Assembly: GCA_030068075.1 (NCBI GenBank)
Contig: CM057835.1
Span: 69,792,895 to 69,856,894, forward strand
DNA: 64,000 nucleotides
Source: Paguma larvata
Taxonomy: Eukaryota > Chordata > Mammalia > Carnivora > Viverridae
Direction of reading: 5' to 3'
The notes under the pieces are model-generated. The model saw only the letters and a list, made by a program, of their open reading frames with translations. It made no database searches and was not told the DNA's origin. Position 1 is the stretch's first letter. Each line of letters begins with the position of its first letter. Positions 1-11,317 of the stretch are shown piece by piece. Made by a program: the position numbers and the translations under genes.

Positions 1-688
1 GCTGGAATTATCAGATGCCTTATAATGAGCACATTGATATCTAGCCACTGTGTACGGTGTGCCTCAGCACACTCCATGTGGGATAAGAAGCACAGCCCTA
101 AGAATGATCTCTACAGGATCCGGTTACATCTGCCAAGGTCCCCCATGGTAAATGCCTTCTGGGATCTGCTGCTTCTGCAGCGGCATGGGCTCCTGAAACC
201 CTGGCTCCACGGTCGTATCCAGTTAACTCATTCCCCTGGTACACGATTACTGTTAGAGGAATTTTTGTAGAGATGCCTACTCAGTCCTGACCCAAAAATG
301 GTCAAGGGAGCCATGGACAGCCTTACCCGTGTGGAGTCAGAACAGAAAGTCTGTCTTGAGTTGATAGGGGGCCAACTATTGGGACGCCTGGTCTAGCCCT
401 AAGGCGGGACAGTGGCTAGAGCAGTGGGAAGGCATAAGTGGTCTCTTATGGGCTCTGCTTATGTCACACAATGGCATGTCTGTGTCTGGACACTAAGGGG
501 CACTCAAGGCCTGTTTCTGAGGGGTCATGGTACATCAGAGCTGAGACCTGCCACCTGTCACTGCCTGTGCTCTCAGCTCAGGGCTCACAGATGTGACCTC
601 CCCACCCCCTGCCCTGAAATAGACCCTCCCCTTCCCATGCCACTGACATCGTCAGGCAGAGGCACCTGAAGCAGGGCCAGGGGGTCAC

Positions 689-696
689 ATTTGCAT
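689..696 (+). promoter_or_regulatory. Octamer promoter element of V1
   Basis: A perfect ATTTGCAT lies 107 bp upstream of the leader ATG. This is the usual orientation and distance for a light-chain V promoter bound by OCT1/OCT2 with OCA-B. A pyrimidine-rich tract follows it. I see no clear TATA box. Confidence 0.85.
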
Positions 697-803
697 GGTT
701 GGGCCCTCCCTCTCTCAACTGTTGAAGAGGTGAAGGGAGAGGTGAAGGGAAGCTCTGCTCAACTGTGAGGCAACAGAAGGCAGGATTGCTGATGACCTCA
801 ACC

Positions 804-1253
804 ATGGCCTGGTCCCCTCTCCTCCTCACCCTCCTTGCTCACTGCACAGGTGATTCAATGTGGGGACAGGGGAAGGCGCCCTGGATGAACGGAGAGATGC
901 CTGCTTCCTCCTCTTTTGTCTAGACCTCATGAATATCCTCTCTGTTTTTTTCTCCTTCCAGGATCTTGGGCTCAGTCTGGGCTGACTCAACCATCCTCGG
1001 TGTCTGGAGCCTTGGGCCAGAGGGTCACTATCTCCTGCACTGGAGTTCATAGTTACGTGAGCTGGCACCAACAATTCCCAGGAAAGGCCCCTAAAACCAT
1101 CATCTATGGTAATAGCGATCGGCCCTCGGGAGTCCCAGATAGATTCTCTGGCTCCAAGTCTGGCAACACAGGCACTCTGACCATCGCTGGGCTCCAGGCT
1201 GACGACGAGGCCGATTATTACTGTGCATCATGGGATAGTAGTAATACACTTCA
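804..1253 (+). CDS. IGLV: V1: immunoglobulin lambda V segment, IGLV1-like with short CDR1, apparently intact
   Basis: This germline V segment encodes most of a lambda light-chain variable domain after joining to J. Leader part 1 is 804-849 ([15 protein letters not shown], donor GTGATT). The intron is 850-961, with acceptor CTCCTTCCAG. The second exon starts at 962, and the mature region starts at Gln 973 ([12 protein letters not shown]). Cys23 (TISC), the FR2 Trp (SWHQQ), the FR3 core and Cys104 (DEADYYC) are all present, with no stop before the RSS. CDR1 is very short: only eight residues separate Cys23 from Trp, against 13 in V13. FR2 has His where Tyr is usual. The leader start chosen has an A at -3 and G at +4; another in-frame ATG lies 12 bp upstream. 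With a good octamer and RSS this is a candidate functional gene. Family assignment below IGLV1-like is uncertain. Confidence 0.85.
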
Positions 1254-1292
1254 CACAGTGCTCCAGGCCTGTGGGGAAGTGAGACAAATACC
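1254..1292 (+). other. 23-RSS of V1
   Basis: Heptamer CACAGTG (consensus) is at 1254-1260. A 23-bp spacer follows at 1261-1283, then nonamer ACAAATACC at 1284-1292 (consensus ACAAAAACC). A 23-bp spacer is the lambda V rule and pairs with 12-RSS J segments. This is one of the three best RSSs in the window. Confidence 0.9.
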
Positions 1293-2354
1293 TAGTTACT
1301 CATCTGTAAAGAAGGGAAACACATCAGCAGTTGCCTCATCAGCTTAGACTGTGATTCTGCTCATTCTATTGCTGATGACCTTGGTGCAGATCCATCCAAG
1401 GGCACCTCCTGTGAGTGAGGCTCCTCCTGTCCTTTCTGTCCTCAAAGTCACCTGAGAAAACAATTGTAGACAAAGAGTCTTCATGACAGAAATCTCTTGT
1501 TTTATCAGCTGAGGAATTTTACTTCTTTTCCTGATCATATTAATTTTTCCTTCTGATATTACAATAAATGAAACATTTTTCTTTTTCCTCTTAACTCTAC
1601 CTATGTTGTGCTCGAAGAATAAGTCAGTCTTTTTAACATCTGGAAATATTATCTACATGGTGCTGGCTACTTTTGCTTATTATCTATTATTTGTGAAAAA
1701 TAATGCCAATTTAGTATTTTAAAAATAAGTTTAAAAACTTTTGTCCATAGAGAAAACCCTGCACTTGAACGTTTATAACAACATAATCATAATCACTGAA
1801 GCATGAAAGCCACATTAAATTGGCACATGGATATTTTTATAAGTTTAGATATAAACACCCAAACCTGAATCCAACTAAGATGTCACCCAGGAGGTGCCAC
1901 TTTTATAAATAATTTGATAATATATCAAATATTGGAAGAAGCAAAACTCTTCAAACACCTATAAGTTATGGGGGTCCTAACAGTTGTAAAAGAGTTGATC
2001 ATGTGAACACCAGAAAACATTTGAGCAACAGAATTACTCTATATGATATCAATGGAACTTAAGTGACACTCTGTCATTGTTAGAATTCACTGAACACTTT
2101 ACACTCCCCATGGTAGAACTTAAAGTGTACATTTAAAAAATTAGGAATTTTGGGGCATGTGATTGAATCTAGAATGTGACCAATACCTGTAGTAAAACGT
2201 GTGGGCCCACCTCACTGCAGGGGTGGGAGCAAGCTGCTGAACTGATTGATGAGAGTGAGTGGAGCTGCTAAGTGTTAAGACAAAATAAAGTGCACGTAAA
2301 TCTGGACTCCAGTACCTGAGGTTGTGTCCCATGGTGGAGCAGGATGATGATTCT

Positions 2355-2489
2355 TTTTTTTTTTTAATGTTTATTTATTTTTGAGACAGAGAGAGACAGA
2401 GCATGAGTGGAGGAGGGGAAGAGAGAGAGGGAGATACACAATGTGAAGCAGGCTCCAGGCTGTCAGCACAGAGCCTGACGCAGGGCTCG
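2355..2489 (-). mobile_element. Felid CAN-SINE, 5'-truncated, antisense
   Basis: The poly-T end, the TATTTATTTTTGAGA tail and the GAGAGAGGGAGA box are the reverse complement of a carnivore tRNA-derived SINE. A 14-bp target-site duplication AGGATGATGATTCT flanks it at 2341-2354 and 2490-2503. The SINE is absent at the matching sites near 20000 and 47800, so it landed after the A blocks duplicated. Confidence 0.9.
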
Positions 2490-2838
2490 AGGATGATGAT
2501 TCTGACGTGACGGCACTGAGGACTGTCACCGGTAGATTAACTTAATGCATGGATGGATGATACTGGTGCCAGATTTCTCACTTCAGTAATGGAAAGTCAC
2601 AGATATACCCAAGAGAGGAGGCTTAAGAGAGGCATATGGTCAAGATAAGAGCTGGATATGGCGGTTTGAAAATGTAGTTTGATGGAGAAAGATAATTGCA
2701 TGTGGAGAAAGTCACCAATATGTCCACATTCCTGGGTTAGTTTACTCATACATTTGTCCTTCGTCTGTCAGCTGAGTGAAAGTGGGAGCAGTGATGCCCC
2801 ATAAGGCATTGGATGCATTTTCCCAGATGTTACTTTCT

Positions 2839-3064
2839 TTTTTTTTTCATTTTTTTTTAACATTTATTTATTTTTGAGAGACATAGAAACAGAGTATGAG
2901 CAGGGGAAGGGCAGAGAGAGAGGGAGACACAGAATCCCAAGCAGGCTCCAGGTTCTGAGCTGTTAGCGTAGAGCCCGACGCGGGGCTCGAACTCACAGAC
3001 CATGAGATCATGACCTGAGCCGAAGTTGGCCGCTCAACCGACTGAGCCACCCAGGCGCCCCCCG
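2839..3064 (-). mobile_element. Felid CAN-SINE, full length, antisense
   Basis: This is a complete SINE ending in the reverse-complement head GAGCCACCCAGGCGCC. A 15-bp target-site duplication CAGATGTTACTTTCT lies at 2824-2838 and 3065-3079. The matching sites near 20340 and 48130 are empty, so the insertion is specific to copy A1. Confidence 0.92.
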
Positions 3065-3134
3065 CAGATGTTACTTTCTAATACCATTCTCCAGGGAAGA
3101 GATGCAGGCTGCTTTAGGGAAATGTTTAATTCCA

Positions 3135-4256
3135 GGCCAACACACACTCCCAGGTACAAGGTGCTGATCTTAAACGGAGGCAGTCATATGAGAGGCAGAA
3201 AGCATTAATAAAATCATGCTATTTGTTTTCTTATATAATTTAAAAATAATTCAAATTGTTCATTATTTTTATCCTGGCATAAATATGACTAGATTTCTAA
3301 TGGTTCTGTAAGAAAACATACACTAAATTCAGGAAATAACATAAAAGGTACATTGAATAAATGTGAACTATTTTCACTCATAAAACACCGAATCAAAACT
3401 TTAGCAATACGTAGACTGTTTATAGAAGCACTTTTATTACTGTTTATTTTTATGTTTCCTTTGAGAGAGTCTAACTGAATTAATAGAGAAAACAAGAGTA
3501 CACATTAAAAAATCAACAGAAGTATAACTTAAAAGGAGTACAAATCTGAACATTAATTGATTACATAATTAAATAAAGACATGAGTTTAAAAAACGAGGG
3601 ATTTCCTTTTTATTTCAATTGGATTTTTATGCTTTATCTTGGTTCAGTGAGTAGGGGTGGCTCCCTGTGTTTCATTCTTATTCCCTTTCTTATCTTCTAA
3701 TCCTCTCTCTTCTCCCTTCCTTATCCCTTTCCCCAGAGATAATGCACATCCCAGGATGCTCCTGTCACTGCCAAGTGAAGGACTATCTGGGCAGCATATC
3801 ATGTTCCTATTCCCACGTGTTTCCTACACTCTGACATTACATATTTGACACCAACTCCTTTAGTTTTCCACAATCTCATTTTTTCCCTCATGTCCTGCGT
3901 GACAGAGAACACAACTGGAACCCTCAACCTCACCAGCATCCTCAGCCCAGGGCTACAGTCACCTCTCCATGTTCTTCCTTTTGGGTGCTATTCACTCATC
4001 TTCCTCTTCCAGATTGCCTGTATAATCACCCTCAAGTCCTCCTGACATGGCCTTGCCTGCTCTGTTGTCCTCAGGCACACTGTTGAAACTGACACCACAA
4101 CATCTTGTAAAGTAGAAGTTTCTTCGTTAGTAATACTGTATTGTAGATTTGAAATTTGCAGACAGGATATATTTTAAGGGTTCTCAGAAAAGAAAGAGAG
4201 AAAAAAAAGAAAAAGAAATAGAGAGGAAAGGAAGAAAGAAAGAAGGAAAGAAATGA

Positions 4257-4312
<56 letters not shown>

Positions 4313-4500
4313 AAAAGAGAAAGAGAGAAGAGAGAGAGAGAGAGGGCGGGAGGAAGAGGAAAAAATGAAAAATGGTATGTATATGAAGTGATAGACCTTT
4401 TGATTTGCTCGATTGTGGTTCTTCACAATTTTAATGTATATCCAAACTCTAAACTGTGCCTTCAGTGCATACAATTTTTGTTTGTTTATTATACCTGGAA
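3135..4500 (+). repeat. Orphan tail of duplication block B, with GAAA microsatellite
   Basis: The stretch matches 28290-28620 and then 29549-30540 of block B1, lacking 28621-29548. It is joined directly to block A1 with no B-type V in between. No coding potential is seen. A purine-rich tract (4190-4345) contains a near-pure (GAAA)n run at about 4255-4311; its counterpart in B1 at 30295-30430 has become GGAA-like. Confidence 0.8.
4190..4345 (+). repeat. (GAAA)n purine microsatellite
   Basis: The tract is almost pure A and G, with tetranucleotide GAAA units over 4255-4311. The open frames running through it are low-complexity artefacts. Confidence 0.95.
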
Positions 4501-4657
4501 AAGGTGCAAATTTTTTTTAATCCATTGTGGATTTATTACGGTATACAATATGATGTAGGGATGTGTATTTGTATGTGTGTATGCGTGTGTGTGTGTGCAC
4601 TGATAGCTAATTATTCTACTGCCATTTATCGATTAATCCATTTGGTCATCCTGCTGA
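4501..4657. other. Short unassigned spacer with (TG)n
   Basis: This spacer lies between the orphan B tail and an antisense L1. It holds a TG-rich run at about 4575-4600 and nothing else I recognise. Confidence 0.5.
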
Positions 4658-5689
4658 TTTTTTAAAATATTTTATTGTCAAATTGGTTTCCATACAACAC
4701 CCAGTGCTCATCCTAACCCGTGCCCTGCTCAGTACCCGTCACCCACTCTCCCCCCTCCCACACCGCCCTCAACCCTCGGTTTGTTCTTAGTATTTAAGAG
4801 TCTCTTATGTTTTGTCTCCCTTCCTCTCTGTGGCTTCCCCCCCCCTTCCACTCCCCACTGGTTTTCTGTTAAGTCTCACAAAGTCGAACTATGCGTGAAA
4901 ACATATGGTATCTGTCTTTCTTTGACTGACTTATTTCACTCAGCATAATACCCTCCTGTTCCATCCGTGTTGCCACACATGGCCAGATTTCATTCTTTCT
5001 CATTGCCAAGTAGTATTCTATTGTGTGTGTGTATATATATATACATTCTTATTTATACATTCACCAGTTGATGGACACTTAGTTTCTTTCCATGATTTGG
5101 CTATTGTCTAATGTGCTGCTATAAACATCGGGGTACATAAGCCCCTATGCATCACCACTCCTGTAGCTATTAGGGAGATTCCTAACAGTGCTATTCCTGG
5201 GTCATATAGTTCTATTTGCATTTTTTTCACGAACCTCCACACAGTTCTCCAGAGCAGCTGCACCAGTTTGCCTTCCCACCAACAGTGTAGGAGGGTGCCT
5301 GTTTCTCCAAATCCTCACCAGCATCTATAGTTTCCTGATTTGTTCACTTTAGCCACACTGAATGGTGTGAGGTGGTATCTCAGTGTGGTTTTGATTTGTA
5401 TTTCCCCGATGATGAATGACATTGAGCATCATTTCATGTGTCTGTTAGCCATTTGGATGTCTTATTTGGAGAAGTGTCTATTCATATCTTCCGCCCATTT
5501 CTTCATGAGATTATCTGTTGTTTGGGTGTGGAGTTGGTAAGTTATTTACAGATTTTAGATACTAGTCCTTTATCCGATATGTCATTTGCAATTATTTTTT
5601 TCCATTCTGTTGGTTGCTATTAGTTTTGTTGGTTGTTTCATTTGCAGTGCAGAAGCTTTTTATCTTGATTAGGTCCCAGTAGTTCATTT

Positions 5690-5816
5690 TTGCTTTTTTT
5701 TTTCTTTTTTAATTTTATAATAGTTTATTTTCAAATTGGTTTACATATAACACCCAGTGTTCATCCCAACATGTGCCCTTTTTAATGCCCATCACCCCCA
5801 CTCCCCCCTCCCTCAT
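5690..5816 (-). mobile_element. L1 3'-end fragment nested in L1-1
   Basis: The ORF2 C-terminal region of L1-1 is interrupted by a poly-T stretch. L1 3'-terminal sequence (CCAATTTGAAAATAAAC type, antisense) follows, and ORF2 homology resumes at about 5821. Comparison with 61280 in L1-3 shows the uninterrupted order. A few host bases were lost at the right edge. Confidence 0.7.
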
Positions 5817-8800
5817 CCCTAGCCTTTGGAGATGTGTCGAGCAGGAAATTGGTGCAGCTTAGGTCAAAGAGGATTTTTCCTGCTTTCTCCTCTAAATTTT
5901 GATGGTTTCCTATCTCACATTCAGGTACTTCAATCATTTTGTGTTTATTTTTGTGAGTGGTGTAAGGAAGTGGTCTAGTTTCATTCTTCTGCATGTTGCT
6001 GTCCAGTTCTCCCAGCACCATTTATTAAAGAGGCTGTCTTTTTTCCATTGGATACTCTTTCCCGCTTTGTCAAAGATTATTTGGCCATATGCTTGTGAGT
6101 CCATTCCTGGGTTCTCTATTCTATTCCATTGGTCTATGTGTTTGTTATTGTGCCAATACCATACTGTCTTGATGATTACCCCTTTGTAGTAGAGGTTGAA
6201 GTCTGGGATTGTGATGCCTCCTGCCTTGGTTTTATTCTTCAGTATTACTTTGGCTATTCGGGGTCTTTTGTGGTTCCATATAAATTTTAGGATTGTTTGC
6301 TCTAGCTTTGAGAAGAATGCTGGTGTAATTTTGATTGGGATTGCATTGAATGTGTAGATTGCTTTGGGTAGTATTGCCATTTTCACTATATTTACTCTTT
6401 CAATCATGAGCATGGGATGTTTTTCCATTTCCTTTTGTCTTCCTCAATTTCCTTCATAAGTTTTTTATAGTTTTCAGCGTAGAGATCTTTTACATCTTTG
6501 GCTAGGTTATTCCTAGGTATTTTATGGTTTTTGGTGCAATTGTGAAAGGGATTAGCTTCTTTATTTCTCTTTCTGCTGCTTCATTGTTGGTGTATACAAA
6601 TGCCACCGATTTCTGTACATTGATTTTGTACCCTGAAACTTTGCTGAATTCATGGATCAGTTTTAGCAGGCTTTTAGTGGATTCTGTCGGGTTTTCCATT
6701 TAAAGTATCATGTCTTCTGTAAAAAGTGAAAGTTTGACTTCCTCCTTGCCAATCTTGATGCCTTTTATTTTGTTTTGTTGTCTGATTGCTGATGCTAGGA
6801 CTTCCAACACTATGGTAAATACCAGTGGCGAGAGTGGACACCCCTGTCGTGTTCTGATCTTAGGGGGAAGGCTCTCAGTTTATCCCCATTGAAGATGATA
6901 TCATCTGTGGGCTTTTCATATACGTCTTTTATGATGTTTAAGTATGTTCCTTCTACCCCGGCTTTCCGGAGGGTTTTTATTAGGAAAGGGTGCTGTATTT
7001 TGTCAAATGCTTTTTCTGCATCTATTGACAGGATCAATGGTTCTTATTTTTTCTTTTGTTAATGTGATTTATCATGTTGATTGATTTGCGAATATTGAAC
7101 CATCCCTGCAACCCAGGGATGAATCTTACTTGATCATTGTGAATAATTCTTTTAATATGCCGTTGGATTCAATTTTCTAGTATCTTGCATCCATGTTCAT
7201 CAGGGATATTGGCCTGTAATTCTCTTTCTTTGCTGGGTCTTTATCTGGTTTGGGAGTCAAAGTGATGCTGGCTTCATAGAATGAGTCTGGGAGTTTTTCT
7301 TCGGTTTCAATTTTTTGGAACAGCTTGAGGACTATAGGAATTAACTCTGTTTTAAATGTCAGGTAGAATTCAGCAGGGAAGCCATCTGGTCCAGAGCTTT
7401 TATTTGATTGGAGATTTTTGATAACTGATTCAATTTCTTCACTAATTATGGGTCTGTTCAAATTTTCTGTTTCTTCCCGTTTGAGTTTCGGTAGCATGTG
7501 GCTGTTTAGGAATTTGTCCATTTCTTCCAGGATGTCTAGTTTGGTGGCATATAATTTTTCATAGTATTCTCTGACAATTGCTTGTATTTCTGAGGAATTG
7601 ATTGTAATTACTCGCTTTTCATTCATGATTTTATCTATTTGGGTTCTCTCTCTTTTCTTTTTGAGAAGCCTGGCTAGCGGTTTGTCTATTTTGTTTATTC
7701 ATTAAAAAGAACCAGCTCTTGGTTTCATTGATCTGTTCCACTACCTTTTCTGTTTGCATATGGTTAATTTGTGACAAGATCTTTGTTATTTCTCTCTCTC
7801 TGCTGGGTTTGGGTTGTTTTAGTTGTTCTGCTTCGAGTTCTTTTAGGCATCCTGTTAGAATTTGTGTTATTGATTTTTCTTGTTTTTTGAGGTGGGCCTG
7901 GATTTCAATATATTTCCCTCTCAGGACTGCCTTTGCCTGCATCCCAAAGCGTTTGGATTGCTGTATTTCCGTTTTCATTTGTTTCCAAGTATTTTTTAAT
8001 TTCTTCTCTGATTGCTTGGTTGACCCACTCATCTTTTAGTAGGTTGTTCCTTAGCCTCCATGTTTTTGGATATTTTCCAGACTTTTTCCTGTAGTCGATT
8101 TCAAGTTTCAAAACATTGTGGTCTGACAGTGTGCACGATATGGTCTCAATTCTTTTATATTTATTCAGAGCTTCCCTGTGCCCCAGAATGTGGTCTATCT
8201 TGGAAAATGTCCTGTGTGCAGTTGAGAAGAATGTAAATTCCTTTGCTTTGAATGCAGGACCCTAAATATGTCAGTTAGGCCCATCTGTTCTAATGTGTCA
8301 TTCAGGGCCGTTGTTTCTGTGGTGATTTTCTGTTTTGTGGTTATATCCAATGCTGAGAGTGGAGTGTTATGATCCCTACTATTAGGACATTTTTATCGAT
8401 AATGTTGCTTATGTTTGTAATTAGTTGTTTTACAAATTTGTGTGCCCCCGAATTTGGCACGTAGATATTTATAATTGTTACCTCTTCTGCTGGACGGTTC
8501 CTGTGATTATTATATAATGTCCTTCTTCATCTCTTAAAACGTAGTTCATTTTAAAGTCTAGTTTGTCTGATATAAGTGTGGCTATTCCAGCTTTCTTCTG
8601 ACTTCCAGCAGCATGGTAGATAGTTCTGCATCCCCTCACTTTGAATCTCAAGATGTCCTCAGGTCTAATATGAGACTCTTGAAGAAAGAAAATAGATGGT
8701 TCTTGTTTTTTAATCCATTCTGTTACCCTGTGTCTTTTGATTGGTGCTATTATTCCATTTACATTCAGTGTTAATATTGAAAAATACGGGCTTACAGTCA

Positions 8801-8869
8801 CTGTGTTATCTGTAGGTTTCATGCTTGTAAGGCTGTCTCTGGTAATTTGTGTTCTTTGCAACCTTTCCT

Positions 8870-9727
8870 TCATAGAGTGCCCCTCAGGATCTCTTGTAAT
8901 GCTGGCTTATTTGTGATGAATTCCTTCAGTTTTTGTTTGTTGGGGAAAACCTTGATCTCTCCTTCTATTCTGTATGACAGGCTAGCCAGATACAGATTTC
9001 TTGGTTGGATGTCCTTCCTGCTCATCACATTGAAGATATTCTGCTATTCCTTCTGGCTTACCAAGTTTCTGTAGATAAGTCTGCTAAAACTCTTATGTGT
9101 CTCTATTTGTATGTTAAGGCCCATTTTTCCCTAGCTGCTTTCAGGATTCTCTCTCTGTCTTGATATTTTCCCAGTTTCATTATGGTGTGTCGTGCAGAAG
9201 GTCTATTCAAGTTACGTCTGAGGGGAGTTCTCTGTGCTTCTTGGATTTCCATGCCCATTTCCTTCCTCATGTTGGGGAAGTTCTCAGCAATGATTTCTTC
9301 ACGTGCCCCTTCGACTCCTTTCTCTCTCTTTTCTTCCTCTGGAATTTCTATGATACGGATACTGTTTCAATTGAGTTCATCACTCAGTGCTCAAATTCTC
9401 CTTTCCTGTTCCTGGATCAGCTTCTCTTTTTTTTTTCTCTGCTTCCTCTTTTTTCCATAATTTTATCTTCTATTTCACTTACTCTCTCTTCTTCCTCTTC
9501 AATCCACGCGGTGGCTGCCTCCAATTTGTTTTGCAACTCATTCAATGCCTTTTTTAATTCTTCCTGACCATTTTCGATGCCTTGAACTCTGCCGCACGGG
9601 ACTGCTTACATTCATCTATGCTTCTATATTCATGTTTTGTTATGTTGCTTATATCTGTTTTCATCAATTCTTGAGATGTCACTACTTCCGGTAGATTATG
9701 TTCAGGAGAATTCATCCTTTTTGTCAT
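8870..9727 (-). pseudogene. L1-1 ORF1 remnant
   Basis: This is a reverse-strand frame starting at ATG 9727 (MTKRMNSP type), matching the start of the 297-residue ORF1 of L1-2. The C-terminal part is recognisable down to the TGA at 8870-8872, which overlaps the next ATG just as in L1-2. Internal frameshifts and stops leave no long open frame. The intact protein would be an RNA-binding chaperone of the L1 ribonucleoprotein. Confidence 0.75.
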
Positions 9728-9989
9728 TTTGACTAGGTGTGTTTTGGATTGTTTCTTGAAGTCGCCAGTTCCCGGGGCATTTTCTGGGTTTCACTTTACA
9801 TTCCTTGTAGACTGCAACCCCTTTCCTCCCTGACTCTTGTGGTTGATAGTCCTTTGATTTCAGTCCTTCTCAGTTTGAAACACAAGGGGAATACTGGGTC
9901 CCCCTACTCCTCCTCCATGTTGGCCCCTACAAAAAATTTTTAACCACAGTGACGGCTATCATCTTGGACAAATACTTATACCACACCCA

Positions 9990-10290
9990 AAGCCTCCGGG
10001 TAATTCCTAAATCCAATATTCTCCACAACAAAAATAATGCTACAATGCCCATATTACCCAAAGCAATCTATAGATTCAATGCAATTTCCATAAAAATCCA
10101 ATGATATTTTTCACAGAAATAAAAAAAAAAACAACCTGAATTTCATATAGAACCAGAAAAGACCCAAATTGTCAAAGCAATCTTGAGAAAGAAGACACAA
10201 TACTTCAAAATTCAAAATATATTCCAAAGCTTTAGTTACAACAATCAGTATGATATTGATCTAAAAGAAACACATAGAATAAAAATAAAA
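9990..10290 (+). mobile_element. Ancient L1 ORF2 fragment (copy in A2)
   Basis: Diverged sequence resembling the AAAGCAATCTACAGATTCAATGC part of L1 ORF2 and what follows it is visible. It is much more degraded than L1-1 to L1-3. The same fragment lies at 44930-45230, so it was in place before the A blocks duplicated. Confidence 0.65.
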
Positions 10291-11202
10291 AGACCAGAAA
10301 GTAATTCAAGTTCCTCTAGATCAGTAGAGAAGACATAGGCTGAAAACACATCCATTGTAAGGTTCCAGATAAGAACTACTATGGATTGGAGGGAATTCAG
10401 AGAGAATATATATGAATCAGTTGGAAGATGCCCCAAACTGGATCCTTAGGTTCTCATTGATATTTCCTGGATGCTTCGGGAGAGAAAACAGGAATTATCA
10501 GACACCTTACAATGAGTGCATTGATATCTAGCCACTCTGTACAGTGTGCCCCAGCACACTCCATCTGCAATAAGAAGAACAGCCCAAGGTGATCTCAAGA
10601 GGATCAGGACATGTCTGCCAAGGGCCCCCACGGTACCTGCCCTATTCTCTGTGTAGTTTCCGGCATTGGCATGGTGTCCTGAAGCCCTGGGTCCAATTCA
10701 TAACCTGTTGACTCATTCCCCTAATGGTTCACAATTATTGTTGCAGGAATTTGTGTAGAGACAAGTCCTCAGTCCTGACCCATGAACAGTCAAGGGAGCC
10801 ATGGACAGGCTCACCAGTGAGAAGTCTGAGTAGCACAGCAAGTCAGTCCAGAGGTGATGGGGGGCCACATATGGGGACACCTGGCCTAGCCCTAAGGCAG
10901 GGGGCAGTGTCTAGAGCAGTGGGGAGGGACAAGTGGTCTCCGATTGGTGGTCTGCTCATGTCACACAATGGCATGTCTGTGTCTGGACATTAAGGGGCAC
11001 TCAAATACTGTGTCTGAGGGGTCATTTTAGATCAGAGCTGAGCCCTGCCACCTGCCACTGTCTGTGCCCTCTGCTAGGGATCACACCTGTGACTTACCCA
11101 CCCCCTGCCCTGAAATAGCATCTCCCCTGCCCATCCCTCTAACATCCTCAGGCATAAGACCTGAAGTAGGGCCAGTGAGGGGTCAGAAAAGAAGGGGATC
11201 AC

Positions 11203-11210
11203 ATTTGCAT
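11203..11210 (+). promoter_or_regulatory. Octamer promoter element of V2
   Basis: A perfect ATTTGCAT lies 107 bp upstream of the V2 leader ATG. The promoter has survived although the gene is dead. Confidence 0.8.
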
Positions 11211-11317
11211 AGTTGGGCCCTCCCTCTCTCTGATGATGAAGAGGTGAAGGGAGAGGTGAAGGGAGGCTCTGCTCAGCTGTGAGGCAACAGAAGGCAGGAT
11301 TGCTGATGACCATCACC

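Larger units (their letters stand above)
1..3134 (+). repeat. Segmental duplication block A, copy A1 (truncated)
   Basis: This stretch is closely similar to 10480-12229 plus 19120-20400 and to 45400-48200, including V1 and its flanks. Bases 1-688 are the upstream flank and hold nothing coding. Bases 1293-2340 are the AT-rich downstream flank, with no gene seen. The block carries two antisense SINEs, each with its own target-site duplication, that the other A copies lack. Homology to A stops near 3134 and B-tail sequence begins there. Confidence 0.85.
4658..9930 (-). mobile_element. L1-1: nearly full-length antisense LINE-1, decayed
   Basis: Read on the minus strand, the element runs from a 5' end with ATGGAGGAGGAGTAGG (about 9900-9927) through ORF1 and ORF2 to a 3' UTR and tail near 4658. 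ORF1 starts at ATG 9727 and would end at 8870; it is broken. ORF2 remains appear as endonuclease pieces (8873 down to about 7630), reverse transcriptase pieces (7626 down to 5934) and C-terminal pieces, with many frameshifts and stops. The 5' UTR is only about 200 bp, against 1.85 kb in L1-2. Its junction at 9766/9767 falls where L1-2 has splice-like signals. A short L1 3' end is nested at about 5690-5816. No clear target-site duplication was found. Confidence 0.9.

Noticed and set aside
4253..4558. Lys/Glu/Arg-rich open frame
   Set aside because: It is a product of the GAAA microsatellite. The similar frame at 30249-30539 has the same cause.
5214..5221. ATTTGCAT on the plus strand
   Set aside because: It falls inside antisense L1-1 with no V gene downstream.
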